A stretch of DNA of 64,000 nucleotides from JAFDYH01 sp049840875 (GCA_049840875.1 JASGJE010000007.1:62001-126000), one strand, 5' to 3'; positions 17,824 through 26,973 are shown, numbered from the stretch's first letter. Notes: generated by a model from the letters alone, not told the origin. A program made the numbers and translations.

Positions 17824-18606
17824 CTATTTTCTAAATGAAAACAACCACGGAAGTAATAATGGTTCTGCAAAAGCACTGTCCCAACTGTTGTGTTGCGCAT
17901 CAGGATACTCTGTATATTTTGCATTTTTTTTGCCAGCATCGTGTAGAGCTTTGATTAAATCTCTATCCGGTTGAGGGCTGATAACATTATCGAGTGCACC
18001 GTGAAAAATCCATATCGGCACCTTTGCTGCTTGTTTTACATAAAGCGGAACATTAGCTTCCCCGCAGATAGGGAATGCTGCTGCAAAATAGTTGGGAAAA
18101 TGAATAACCAAACTATATGTTCCGAAACCGCCGAGCGAAAGACCACCTATGTAAATTCTTTTCTTATCTGCTATTTTGTTCTGAATCAGGCTATCCATCA
18201 AAAGCTTCACCAACCGTTCGGGTACTGTAAGCGCTGCGGTATCTAATGCAAGATTGTATGCTTTTGTTGTATCCAATTTAGGCGGAGCCTTGGTCCATAA
18301 ACTATCGGACGGGCATTGTGGAAAAACAACAATGGCTGGAAATTGCTTGCGCAGGGAATCTTTTAAAAATAAATCCCCCCCGTGACTAAGTTGCGCCTCG
18401 TTGTCATTTCCTCTTTCACCTGCACCATGAAGAAAAACTACTAAAGGATATGATTTTTCCTTTTTATAATTTTCAGGATATAAAATTCTGTAGCGTAAGG
18501 TATCCGCAGCCTGTATAAAAAATTCTTTTTTGTATGCGCTGAAATCCTGCGCTTGTGCGAAATGAATGCCTGTCAACAGCATAAGAAAAGAAACAGTTTT
18601 TTTCAT
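17824..18606 (-). CDS. Exported alpha/beta hydrolase (prolyl-oligopeptidase-like esterase/peptidase)
   Basis: 260 aa from the ATG at 18606, which best fits the signal peptide (MKKTVSFLMLLTGIHFAQAQ); another ATG lies two codons upstream. Oxyanion motif FLHGAGERG at about 60; nucleophile elbow GGLSLGG at about 158 (Ser in G-x-S-x-G); acid in IFHGALDNVI; His in DAQHNSWD. This is the arrangement of the phospholipase/carboxylesterase and 'predicted peptidase' family of alpha/beta hydrolases common in Bacteroidota. The signal peptide puts it in the periplasm or outside. It is intact, unlike the neighbouring GNAT fragment. Confidence 0.87.
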   Translation of the reverse strand: MKKTVSFLMLLTGIHFAQAQDFSAYKKEFFIQAADTLRYRILYPENYKKEKSYPLVVFLHGAGERGNDNEAQLSHGGDLFLKDSLRKQFPAIVVFPQCPSDSLWTKAPPKLDTTKAYNLALDTAALTVPERLVKLLMDSLIQNKIADKKRIYIGGLSLGGFGTYSLVIHFPNYFAAAFPICGEANVPLYVKQAAKVPIWIFHGALDNVISPQPDRDLIKALHDAGKKNAKYTEYPDAQHNSWDSAFAEPLLLPWLFSFRK

Positions 18607-18635
18607 ATACATTGTATTAGCTGTTTAATATAAAA

Positions 18636-18899
18636 TTATGTATTGATGTTATTGCAAATAGCAATAGTATCGCTCAAATCTTTCCACCTAAAGCCGCCGT
18701 GAAATTCGCAGTTGTTTGAATAAAGCCTTTTATCGCCCATAGCCTCATATACCCAATGCCATTCTCTTTTTTTAAATGTTGGCGGCTGCAGATAATTGGG
18801 ATAAGTTTCATTCCACGCAATAAAGTGGAGTTGTGCAGGTGCGGGCATATCTGCTTCAACAGCTTCGCGAATAATTATTTTATCAATTGATTTGCAGAA
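18636..18899 (-). pseudogene. Internally deleted GNAT acetyltransferase
   Basis: The frame is open from the stop codon of the upstream beta-lactamase gene. The beginning, KIIIREAVEADMPAPAQLH then FIAWNETYP, is a typical GNAT N-terminus (IREA-x-ADIPALA-x-LH...W-x-x-TY). The end, YEAMGDKRLYSNNCEFHGG then RWKDL, is a typical GNAT C-terminus (FYEKLGGK...WKDL). The central acetyl-CoA-binding core (R/Q-x-x-G-x-G/A) is absent and the total is only about 88 codons instead of about 170. The only ATG is 18 codons in. I read it as a remnant left by an internal deletion. Confidence 0.62.
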
Positions 18900-20102
18900 T
18901 TAACCTGTTATTTCACCGTTCGGCCAGTAACTTATTGCATCTTTTATGTGTGCCATCAACTTATCCAAATCGGCGCCGAAATGATCATCATTACGAGCCC
19001 AAATATTTACTATTACGGCCCAACAAAAACCATCGTGAGTCCTTACCAGTATGGACTGCTGGCCGGGGGTGGCTCCAGCATGCCAGAAGTTATCCTCCAA
19101 TTTGTTTACGCCCCATCCCTTGGCATAGTTCGGGCTGATTACGGGTGCGGAATACATAGTATCGAGCGTAGCTGGTTGTAATATGTCCGCCTTCCCGGGA
19201 AATTTATCTACCCTGATCAAAAATTTTACCAGGTCAGTCGGCGTGGCAACCCATCCTCCGTTGGCGTCTCCCCTCGCCCTTGGTCCATTAGACAACGTAT
19301 AGGGATCAGCTTTGTCGTAATAATGCACTTCGCGAGGCAATCGTTCGGCAAGAGTAGTACCTCCAATCTCCATATCCGTTATTCCGCAGGGTTGCAATAT
19401 GTTTTTGCGTACATACTCGTCGTATCTCATCCCTGAAATCTTTTCAATCACCCGTCCGAGAAGCAGAAATCCAAAATTAGAATATTGAGCATGAGTTCCC
19501 GGCTCGTACTTCAATAGCTGATTGTCCAGAGTCCAACCGATCAATTCCGCCTGGTTCAATTCAGGATGCAAAAAAACGGGATCCCGGTCATTGTACGGCC
19601 CGTTGCTATTCTCATAATAGGCATCCGTCCACCCCCCACCCAGGTGCTCCAATAAATGCTCAACCGTAATGTTCTCTACCCACTTTTTATATGGTAAGGT
19701 GCCGTATGAAGTCCCGAGAATTGCCCCTTCTCCAAAAACTTTATCCTGCAAATGCAACTTATCTTGTTCCACCAGTTGCATGATCGCAGTAGCTGTAAAC
19801 GGCTTACTAATGCTGGCGATCCGGAAGCGATTGTCCGGCATCATTAATTCGTGTGTACTTTTATCGGCATACCCGTAACAACGCTCGATTTTCACGCTGT
19901 CATTTTTAGCAATAGTGAATGAAAGTCCCGGAACATCATACTTCTTCATAAAAATTCCTACGAGGCTATCAACAGTTTTTATGTTCGCTGGTAAAAAACC
20001 AACCGGTATGTCTTCATTTGCTTTGGGCGGCTCCGTACAGGAAACCATGGCTATTGGTACGCCAATTAACCAACAAAAAATATAATATCGAAATCTTTTC
20101 AT
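18900..20102 (-). CDS. Serine beta-lactamase-like (class C/EstB) lipoprotein
   Basis: 400 aa from ATG 20102 (an ATG five codons upstream is less fitting). Lipoprotein signal with lipobox MVSC at about residue 22. Catalytic SxxK motif in IASISKPFTATA; second motif YSN in HAQYSNFGFLLLG; third motif HAG in FWHAGATPGQ in place of KTG, as in many class C-related esterases and D-amino-peptidases. These penicillin-binding-protein-like hydrolases act in the periplasm or at the cell surface; substrates are often esters or peptides rather than beta-lactams. Stop overlaps the start of the GNAT remnant's open frame. Confidence 0.88.
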   Translation of the reverse strand: MKRFRYYIFCWLIGVPIAMVSCTEPPKANEDIPVGFLPANIKTVDSLVGIFMKKYDVPGLSFTIAKNDSVKIERCYGYADKSTHELMMPDNRFRIASISKPFTATAIMQLVEQDKLHLQDKVFGEGAILGTSYGTLPYKKWVENITVEHLLEHLGGGWTDAYYENSNGPYNDRDPVFLHPELNQAELIGWTLDNQLLKYEPGTHAQYSNFGFLLLGRVIEKISGMRYDEYVRKNILQPCGITDMEIGGTTLAERLPREVHYYDKADPYTLSNGPRARGDANGGWVATPTDLVKFLIRVDKFPGKADILQPATLDTMYSAPVISPNYAKGWGVNKLEDNFWHAGATPGQQSILVRTHDGFCWAVIVNIWARNDDHFGADLDKLMAHIKDAISYWPNGEITG

Positions 20103-20351
20103 GTTTAATAGATACATACAATTTGATCCGACTACGACCGGTTTGTTATATGAATTTATTTTGCGAAAATCTGCATCTTAAAGTATCCCCATTCTAAAAG
20201 AAACGTATTCCTGTTTCGATCTATCACCTCGCTTTTTTACGTCATCATAGTTCAGATAATTTTATGATTGGATATTATAAAAAATCTTTGCCCATCAAAA
20301 CAAAAATTATTTAAATACAATCAATGCATAAACAGAAATCGCCACTATGAA

Positions 20352-21356
20352 TTATTTATTTTTTTCGATCCATGCTTTTCCATCGAATTCCCATGTGTCA
20401 TTTGAATAATGAGACGGCATACCAAAACCGCCAAATAATACAATACGACTGCGGCGCGGGTCATAATCCATCACAAACTGAATTCTTCCGGGCGGCCCGG
20501 TGGTAGTAATCTGTTTCCAGGTTTTGCCGTCCCAACACCAGGTATCGTTATAAAAATGATCATGCATATCTTCGCCGCCAAACAAAATTGACTGATGTAT
20601 TCTGGAATCATATGCGATACAAGGCCATGATCGCGGTCCAGGACCTTCGGCCAAAATTTGTTTCCATAACTTTCCGTTCCATTCCCATGTATCGTTAAAG
20701 GCGGTACCCGGTTTAAAACCTCCATAGAGTACGGTTACACCGCGATCATTGTCATAGGTCATAGCGACGCCGGATCTTGGCTCCGGGCCTTTTTCGCTCA
20801 CACGCTTCCAGGTCCTTCCATCAAACTCCCATGTATCGCCAAGGAAATTATCATTATGTACACCGCCAAACAGTACTAACCGGTCACGTTTTTTATCATA
20901 GACCAGTCCTGCATCACCACGCGCCATAACCTGTGAATCCATTAAAACATGCCATGAATTATTTTGAAAAACAGACAATTTACCGTCTTCATTTCCTGAG
21001 GTATCCGCTCCACCAAACATTAAAAGCCGCCCTCGCTTATCATCAAATGCCATTGGAGCAATGATCTTAGAGGTATTTGTCCTGGCTATCTCTTTCCATT
21101 TTTTTCCATCCCAATTCCATACATCTCCAGTCATTTCCGGTTTGTTGTCCTTAAAAATAAATCCGCCGTAAATAACAAAACCGTTTCGTGAAGGATCATA
21201 CACGCCGCTATGGTGAGCTCTCTCCAGAGGAGCTCTATTTTTTGTCGCTGACGCCTGGGGGTGAAGCAGTATATAACTGAAAAGTAGCAAACCAGAAGCA
21301 AGCAACTTCTTTCTCCATGAGTTCGCGCGGGCAATACTTAAATTATTTGCGAGCAT
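20352..21356 (-). CDS. Secreted Kelch-repeat protein
   Basis: 334 aa. The N-terminus is positively charged then hydrophobic (KKLLASGLLLFSYILLHPQA), a signal peptide or anchor. The remainder consists of five or more Kelch-type repeats, each of about 47-50 residues, with the core VLFGGxxxxxxxxDTWEFDGxxWK (seen at DRLVLFGGVHNDNFLGDTWE, VTVLYGGF, SILFGGED, IVLFGGFG). These fold as a beta-propeller. No catalytic residues of galactose oxidase are evident. Adjacent to the lipoprotein beta-lactamase; role unknown. Confidence 0.85.
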   Translation of the reverse strand: MLANNLSIARANSWRKKLLASGLLLFSYILLHPQASATKNRAPLERAHHSGVYDPSRNGFVIYGGFIFKDNKPEMTGDVWNWDGKKWKEIARTNTSKIIAPMAFDDKRGRLLMFGGADTSGNEDGKLSVFQNNSWHVLMDSQVMARGDAGLVYDKKRDRLVLFGGVHNDNFLGDTWEFDGRTWKRVSEKGPEPRSGVAMTYDNDRGVTVLYGGFKPGTAFNDTWEWNGKLWKQILAEGPGPRSWPCIAYDSRIHQSILFGGEDMHDHFYNDTWCWDGKTWKQITTTGPPGRIQFVMDYDPRRSRIVLFGGFGMPSHYSNDTWEFDGKAWIEKNK

Positions 21357-21747
21357 AGGTCAGATCAAAATTATTTGACAGAAAAAAAGTTTGCTTTATC
21401 CGGCTGCCCGATAAAATTTATTGAAACTACCCGGGCCCTCCCAGTAAATTAAATTTTTTCGACGAACGGGTGAATATCTTATACAAACACCGTGTAATAT
21501 TTAATAATCTTGTGGCTTATCAAAAAAGGGCCGTTGCAAGGGCCACTAATTATGACCACATCATCGATTTCCATTTTGCTACCAAATGGAAGTAAATGCA
21601 ATTCTTCATGTAACCCGATCAATTTCTTCAAACGAAATACCAATTCCCTTATCATTCTTTGCCCGTATGCCTGCATAACATATGCCAGCCTCAACGATGG
21701 CCAAAAAACATAGGCTTATTTTACATACCTTCCCCAAAATAATAGCC
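21357..21747. other. Divergent intergenic region, no confident gene
   Basis: About 390 bp between the minus-strand Kelch gene and the plus-strand zinc-peptidase-like gene. Minus-strand frames here are short and lack a matching family. I see no tRNA or terminator. Confidence 0.35.
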
Positions 21748-23055
21748 ATGAGAAGAATTAACTTTATTCTACTCGCTGTATTAGCAGCGATGGATATCAC
21801 AGTCGGACAAACTGCAAACCAGCAAAAAGTTTTTACCGAAGACATTGATAATTTCTGGATCGCCTACGACAGCGTCCACAGTACAACAGACAGCTTGCAG
21901 CAGTTACAAATCATTCAGCACCTATATATCGACAAGGGAACGGAAGGATTAAAAGAATTTATGAAGCGCAGAGATTATGATGCAGAGCGCTGGGTAGATC
22001 TTATAAGGAAATATCCAAAGTTCTGGAACTCCATTCGTCAAAATACTTTGTCAACAAAAACAAAGGCACCGCAAATAGAAAAAAGTATAACAAGATTTAA
22101 AACCCTTTACCCGGAATTAAGAGATGCGAAAATGTATTTTACGATTGGTGGATTGCGTTCGGGAGGCACAACCTCAGGTAATCTTGTATTGATCGGCAGC
22201 GAAATCGCCACGGGTACCGCCGCTACAGATGTGTCTGAATTTCCCGATAAATGGCTGGCCAATGTCTTCAAAGAGCAATCTCCTGAGAATCTCGTTTCTA
22301 TAAATATCCACGAATACGTGCATACACAGCAACATGGTGAAAGCAACGACCTGCTCGCACAGGCGATAATGGAAGGATCGTGCGATTTCATTACTGAATT
22401 GGTGATCAACAAACCCATGAAGACGAACTATATTATGTTCGGATTGCAACACGAAGAAGAATTAAAAGAAGCGTTCCGCAAAGAAATGTTCTCGACCGCT
22501 TATAAAAGGTGGTTGTATAATGGCTCCGGTGGAAAAACTGTAGCCGACCTGGGTTACTTCATGGGCTACCGGATTTGTAAATCTTACTACAATAATTCGA
22601 CTGATAAGAAGAAAGCAATTAAAAACATCATAGAATTAAACTACTCGGATACTGCCGCCGTTGAAGCGTTTCTTAATAAATCGCATTATTATCGCGAACC
22701 GTTGGACAAACAGGCCCTTAAAAATGCTTTTATAAAAAAACAACCTGAATTAGTAAGGATGTTACCTTTAAATGATGAGGACAGTGTGGTCGCCGATACT
22801 GTGAAAGAATTTACTCTTGTATTTTCAATGCCCATGGATACTACCGCATTTTCGATGAACTACGAGGAGCGTGGCAAAGAGTACTACCCCATTGCCGGCG
22901 TGGCAGGTTTTTCGAAAGACAAAACCTCGCTGGTGATTAAGGCGGATATGAAACCCAATCACGAGTACGGGTTTATTGTTACCGACAGGTCTTTTAAATC
23001 GGAAGACGGTTTTCCGTTGTTGAAAGATTACCCTATCCGGTTTAAGACCAAATAA
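21748..23055 (+). CDS. Exported zinc-peptidase-like protein with C-terminal Big_5 (SbsA Ig-like) domain
   Basis: 435 aa from ATG 21748, chosen because it starts a clean signal peptide (MRRINFILLAVLAAMDITVGQ); the open frame extends 22 codons upstream. Around residue 190 is HEYVHTQQ, an HExxH zinc-binding motif, followed about 20 residues later by MEGSCDFITELV with a Glu that may be the third ligand, as in gluzincin-type DUF2268-like proteins. The last 100 residues (EFTLVFSMPMDTTAFSM onward, ending YPIRFKTK) match a Big_5/SbsA Ig-like domain. Likely periplasmic or secreted. Function beyond metallopeptidase-like is not known. Confidence 0.78.
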   Translation: MRRINFILLAVLAAMDITVGQTANQQKVFTEDIDNFWIAYDSVHSTTDSLQQLQIIQHLYIDKGTEGLKEFMKRRDYDAERWVDLIRKYPKFWNSIRQNTLSTKTKAPQIEKSITRFKTLYPELRDAKMYFTIGGLRSGGTTSGNLVLIGSEIATGTAATDVSEFPDKWLANVFKEQSPENLVSINIHEYVHTQQHGESNDLLAQAIMEGSCDFITELVINKPMKTNYIMFGLQHEEELKEAFRKEMFSTAYKRWLYNGSGGKTVADLGYFMGYRICKSYYNNSTDKKKAIKNIIELNYSDTAAVEAFLNKSHYYREPLDKQALKNAFIKKQPELVRMLPLNDEDSVVADTVKEFTLVFSMPMDTTAFSMNYEERGKEYYPIAGVAGFSKDKTSLVIKADMKPNHEYGFIVTDRSFKSEDGFPLLKDYPIRFKTK

Positions 23056-23597
23056 TTTAATCCTCTTTACATGATTTATTCCGGCCACCCGATTGACCGA
23101 TCTTGTGCATGTATCAGGCCGATGTAATGACTGGGATGATATACCAAGCGTTCCGGAATACGATAAAGAACCTGTATTATCGAGCGTTAGAATAACCAGG
23201 AATAATGAATTAGGTAGCAAAACTCAGTTCAGATCTTAACTGTCCTGAAAGCCAACCTCTACGGACTATAGCGCCGGTTGGTTTCAAATAAAAACAGGTT
23301 GTTCTTGCATGAACAGCCTGTCTTTATTTGAAAGATGAATAAAATAAAATTTTGAATACCAGTATGCCTAATAATAGTTGAGTGAAGCTCTTTATCGCTT
23401 TATCCACATGAGTGATCACTCAGGCGACTACAAAACGTGTACGTTACAAGCGATACGTCTGGAACTTTGTTGAAAACATACCTGAGGGCCAGGGCGAAAA
23501 TCGTCAGCTTCGAAAATAGTTTATGTAATAAATTCATAAGTTTTCAATTAACTCCCAGAAGATCACTGTCAAAATTTACTCAAGTAAAAATCAATTA
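23056..23597. other. Intergenic region with remnant frame and large hairpin
   Basis: About 540 bp. A plus-strand frame from TTG 23093 to TAA 23239 (CNDWDDIPSVPEYDKEPVL) looks coding-like but is only 49 codons and unrecognised. A long imperfect palindrome follows at 23282-23333. Confidence 0.4.
23282..23333. terminator. Long hairpin, probable terminator or small palindromic repeat
   Basis: Arms of 23 bases (TTTCAAATAAAAACAGGT... and ...CCTGTCTTTATTTGAAA) pair with two non-Watson-Crick positions around a 6-base loop TTGCAT. It lies about 230 bp after the zinc-peptidase-like gene. Without a T-run directly after, a repeat element is also possible. Confidence 0.45.
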
Positions 23598-23972
23598 GTG
23601 GAAAAAATATTAACTAATAAGATCATAAAAATCTTTGAGAGTCTCGATATACCTATAACAATCGAAGAAGTAACCTACTTAATTCATTTCCTTAATAATG
23701 TCTCAACACTTTCTACCAAAATTGATGAGCTTAAAATATTACAAAAGACCGTTTTCAATTTTGAAGAAGTATGCTCCTATCTCAAAATCAGTAAATCACA
23801 TCTTTACAAACTTACATCTCAAAGGGTAATTCCACATTTTTGTCCCCAAGGCAAAAAGCTATACTTCAAGCGTGAAGAAATTGACATTTGGCTATTACTG
23901 ACGTCCTCAGCAGAAGAAATAGAGAACGTGGCTATCGATTATGTTTTTGGCAGGAGAAAAAAAGATCTGTAG
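23598..23972 (+). CDS. Excisionase-type helix-turn-helix DNA-binding protein (HTH_17)
   Basis: 124 aa starting at GTG 23598. Residues about 52-100 (FNFEEVCSYLKISKSHLYKL then FCPQGKKLYFKREEIDIWLL) match the HTH_17/MerR-like excisionase fold of Bacteroidota mobile elements: 'helix-turn-helix, recognition helix, K-L-YF wing, E-I-D-W'. Such proteins are usually next to an integrase; here none is present. It lies about 150 bp from the 3' end of mnmE, a known integration target in other bacteria. It may be a left-over of an element, or a regulator. Confidence 0.8.
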   Translation: MEKILTNKIIKIFESLDIPITIEEVTYLIHFLNNVSTLSTKIDELKILQKTVFNFEEVCSYLKISKSHLYKLTSQRVIPHFCPQGKKLYFKREEIDIWLLLTSSAEEIENVAIDYVFGRRKKDL

Positions 23973-24125
23973 TTCTTGTACTTAAATACCAGCTAAAACT
24001 TGAATTTGGGCAACAAAAAACAGGCAAGCAAAAACAATTAAGCAACAAATAAAAGAAAGAAAACGGCGTACAAATCGATTAAAATCTAACAAATGAAACT
24101 ACAGAATAAACAAAAGAAAGAAAAT

Positions 24126-25505
24126 TCACTTACCGATACAAAACTTACTGAAGATATAATCCAGCATTTCTTCATTGTTGATCTCGCCGGTTATTTCACC
24201 GAGATAATAAAGGCAACGGCGGATATCGAGAGCTAAGAGATCACCTGGAATTTTATTATCCAACCCTGCTTGAATATCTATCAATGCCTTTTGCACTTCC
24301 TTTAATGCATGATAATGCCTTGCATTTGTAATAACCGTATCTTCTGTTTGCACGTTTCCTGTTAATACAGAATCGGCCATTCTCTCCTTTAGTACTTCCG
24401 TATGCAGATTTTGTTTTGCTGAAATAAAGATCACTTTATCAAAAGAAGAAAATTTTTCATGAGCAGATTCATATGTATCAATTTTATTGGCGACCAGCAG
24501 GTAATTCAGCCCCTGCTGTTTCATTGCCGATTGTTGCCGGTGAATTTCTTCTTCATTGTCTTTTACATCAAAGAGATAAAGAACAAGGTCCGCCTGCTTC
24601 ATTTTCTCTATGCTACGGTTGATACCTTCGCTTTCAATAGCGTCTGTAGTATGTTGACGGATACCGGCTGTATCAATAAGTCGAAATAAAATTCCATCTA
24701 TATTGATTATTTCTTCTATTGTGTCTCTTGTTGTACCAGGTATTTCGCTGACGATTGCTCTCTGTTCGTTCAGCAGGGCATTCAACAAGGTTGATTTACC
24801 TGCATTGGGTTTTCCAATGATTGCGACACTCACGCCATTCTTAATTACGTTACCTAATTGAAATGAATCAACGAGATGTTTTGTTGCGAGAGATAGTTCA
24901 TTGATCAATTCGTAAAATTGTTTGCGGTCTGCAAACTCTACATCTTCCTGTGAGAAATCAAGTTCAAGTTCGATCAATGCAGAGAAACGAATCAATCGTT
25001 CTCTCAGGTCTTTCAGATTTTTAGAAAAGCCCCCCCGCATCGTATGCAACGCAGTTCGTTGCGAAGCCGTCGAATTACTTGCAATTAAATCGGCTACGGC
25101 TTCAGCCTGCGTGAGGTCCAGTTTTCCATTCAAAAATGCCCGTTGTGTAAACTCGCCTGGTTTTGCCAGCCTCGCGCCTTTGCGCAGACAAGCTTCGATA
25201 ATCTGTTGTTGGATAAATGGCGATCCGTGACCGCTTATTTCAATTACATCTTCACCCGTATATGATTTTGGTGATTTGTATAGGGAAATGACAACTTCAT
25301 CTATAGTTATGCTGTTTTCTTTTAAAGCGCCAACATGTAATGTATGTGAAGGTTGTTGCAACAGGTTTTTTGAAGGGAAAAGTTCATTGGCGATTGTAAA
25401 AGATTGTGTACCGCTCAACCGTATCACAGCAATTGCGCCAATACCCGGAGCAGTAGCCAATGCTACAATCGTATCATCCCAGCCTTTGATTTTTTCGGTT
25501 GTCAT
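24126..25505 (-). CDS. mnmE: tRNA uridine-5-carboxymethylaminomethyl(34) GTPase MnmE
   Basis: 459 aa, normal length. N-terminal folate-binding domain (DTIVALATAPGIGAIAVIRL, the family's usual start); G1 motif IGKPNAGKSTLLNALL, G2/G3 TTRDTIEE and DTAGI, G4 VANKID; C-terminal CIGK ending with the cysteine needed for tRNA modification. With MnmG it makes cmnm5 at U34 of tRNAs. Its 3' end (FCIGK) is a recognised integration site for some genomic islands, relevant to the excisionase-like gene downstream. Confidence 0.97.
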   Translation of the reverse strand: MTTEKIKGWDDTIVALATAPGIGAIAVIRLSGTQSFTIANELFPSKNLLQQPSHTLHVGALKENSITIDEVVISLYKSPKSYTGEDVIEISGHGSPFIQQQIIEACLRKGARLAKPGEFTQRAFLNGKLDLTQAEAVADLIASNSTASQRTALHTMRGGFSKNLKDLRERLIRFSALIELELDFSQEDVEFADRKQFYELINELSLATKHLVDSFQLGNVIKNGVSVAIIGKPNAGKSTLLNALLNEQRAIVSEIPGTTRDTIEEIINIDGILFRLIDTAGIRQHTTDAIESEGINRSIEKMKQADLVLYLFDVKDNEEEIHRQQSAMKQQGLNYLLVANKIDTYESAHEKFSSFDKVIFISAKQNLHTEVLKERMADSVLTGNVQTEDTVITNARHYHALKEVQKALIDIQAGLDNKIPGDLLALDIRRCLYYLGEITGEINNEEMLDYIFSKFCIGK

Positions 25506-25653
25506 AGCCCAAAAATAAACATCCTCTATATTACAATTTCAATCATTAGATGTTTGGAAAATTTATCTTATTAAAATAAGAGCACGATATTTTTAAAATG
25601 GCTATGCAGGCTAATCAATCCTATTCGGCTATAGTTGGATTCACAATGGATGT

Positions 25654-25995
25654 CTATATTTTTTTTGAATTCTTATACTCATTCTTCAGCAGCCATTGAA
25701 GCACTTTATCACGCTGATCGCCCTGTATGATGATCTCTCCATCTTTTGCAGAGCCACCCGTACCGCAAACATTTTTTAGTTTTTTTTCCAATTCTTCCAG
25801 GTCTTCCGTCTTACCGATAAAGCCTTCTATAAGAGTTACAGATTTACCTGCTCGTTGCTTTGTGTCGAGCCGTATTCGTAATTTCTGTTGTACGGGTGAT
25901 AATGTTTCATCTTGGGCCTGATCTTCTTCAAACTTAAAATCGGGGTCTGTACTGTAAACAAATCCCCTGTTATCTGCTTTGTTCTTTTTACTCAT
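25654..25995 (-). CDS. SUI1/eIF1-like translation initiation factor (YciH family)
   Basis: 113 aa. The C-terminal 75 residues (GKSVTLIEGFIGKTEDLEEL, then KNVCGTGGSAKDGEIIIQGD) match the SUI1 domain, including the conserved GTGGS-K-G-IIIQGD segment. The N-terminus is a charged tail. Bacterial YciH homologues affect start-site fidelity. It stands alone between nadC and mnmE on the same strand. Confidence 0.93.
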   Translation of the reverse strand: MSKKNKADNRGFVYSTDPDFKFEEDQAQDETLSPVQQKLRIRLDTKQRAGKSVTLIEGFIGKTEDLEELEKKLKNVCGTGGSAKDGEIIIQGDQRDKVLQWLLKNEYKNSKKI

Positions 25996-26056
25996 AAACG
26001 AATGCTATTACTATTTCGGGTAAAGTGAAAAGCTATGATCATTGGCGACTTTAATT

Positions 26057-26929
26057 TCAAGATACCTCTGCTTTCAAACTTAAATCAAGACTTTTCGCCT
26101 GGTGTATTAATGCGCCAATGCTGATATAGTCAACGCCGGTTTTTGCATACTCTACAATGTTATCAAGGTTAATTCCGCCGCTGGCTTCTGTTTCAAACCC
26201 CATAGCTATCGGGTCACTTTTTATTAACTGTAGAGCTTCCTCAATCTGCGAAGGCTTGAAATTATCCAACATGATACGAAATACTTTTCCCTTACCGGCA
26301 GTAATTACTTTTTTTACATCATCAATATTCCTAGTTTCTATTTCTATTTTCAATCCTGGTTTTTGATTCTGAACATAATCATAAGCTCGTTGTATTGCTT
26401 TTTCAATACCGCCACAAAAATCGATGTGATTATCCTTCAGCATAATCATATCATACAATGCAAAGCGATGATTGAAGCCACCACCAATTCGCACAGCTTC
26501 CTTTTCCAGTAAACGGAAATTGGGCGTTGTTTTACGTGTATCCAGGATCTTTGTTTTGTAATTCTTTATCTTATCTGAGTAAGTGTGTGTTAACGTGGCA
26601 ATGCCGCTCATTCGTTGCATACAGTTTAGAACAAGTCTTTCACATTCCAGTATCACATGAACGGATGCCTCCACTACAAAAGCGGTTTCCCCTACCTTCA
26701 TTGGTTCGCCATCTCGTTTAAATGAATTGAATTGGCAGCGTGGCTCTTTGTACCTGAAAATCTTTTCAGCGACATTTATACCAGCCAGAATACCGTCTTG
26801 CTTGATCTTTAAGACGGCTTTACCATTTGCATCTGCTGGTATGCACGATAACGTAGAATGATCACCGTCGCCAACATCTTCTTTTAAAGCCTCATTGATC
26901 AGGTGATGTAGTTGTTCGTCAAAACTCAT
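26057..26929 (-). CDS. nadC: Nicotinate-nucleotide pyrophosphorylase (carboxylating)
   Basis: 290 aa, typical length. Makes NaMN from quinolinate and PRPP in de novo NAD synthesis. Conserved DTRKTTPNFRLLEKEAVRIG, GGGFNHRFALYDMIMLKDNH, EIETRN and TEASGGI are all present. Between the LQLIK helix and TEASGGI there is an apparent small insertion encoded by a near-palindromic CCCATAGCTATCGGG (26198-26213), giving SDPIAMGF, where many homologues are shorter. The gene is followed upstream by DUF4783 in the same orientation after a terminator. Confidence 0.96.
   Translation of the reverse strand: MSFDEQLHHLINEALKEDVGDGDHSTLSCIPADANGKAVLKIKQDGILAGINVAEKIFRYKEPRCQFNSFKRDGEPMKVGETAFVVEASVHVILECERLVLNCMQRMSGIATLTHTYSDKIKNYKTKILDTRKTTPNFRLLEKEAVRIGGGFNHRFALYDMIMLKDNHIDFCGGIEKAIQRAYDYVQNQKPGLKIEIETRNIDDVKKVITAGKGKVFRIMLDNFKPSQIEEALQLIKSDPIAMGFETEASGGINLDNIVEYAKTGVDYISIGALIHQAKSLDLSLKAEVS
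26198..26213. repeat. Near-palindromic CCGATAGCTATCGG-type repeat inside nadC
   Basis: CCCATAGCTATCGGG is a near-perfect 14-16 base palindrome. Similar words occur at 51972-51988 (CTGATAGCTATCGGCAG) and 55563-55578 (TCCGATAGTAATCGGA), so a dispersed family is likely. Confidence 0.5.
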
Positions 26930-26939
26930 AGCTGCAAAA

Positions 26940-26973
26940 ATAAAAAAGCCTTCCCAATAGTAATTGAGAAGGC
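26940..26973 (-). terminator. Rho-independent terminator of the DUF4783 gene
   Basis: On the minus strand GCCTTCTCAAT / ATTGGGAAGGC pairs around a 4-base loop and is followed by TTTTTTATTTTT. It lies right after the DUF4783 stop and before nadC. Confidence 0.85.

Noticed and set aside
21479..21845. Minus-strand gene upstream of the zinc-peptidase-like gene
   Set aside because: Two short overlapping frames with no family match; they overlap the start of a well supported gene.
23093..23239. 49-codon frame CNDWDDIPSVPEYDKEPVL as a gene
   Set aside because: It reads like protein but has a TTG start, no family match and no conserved context; left as a possible remnant.
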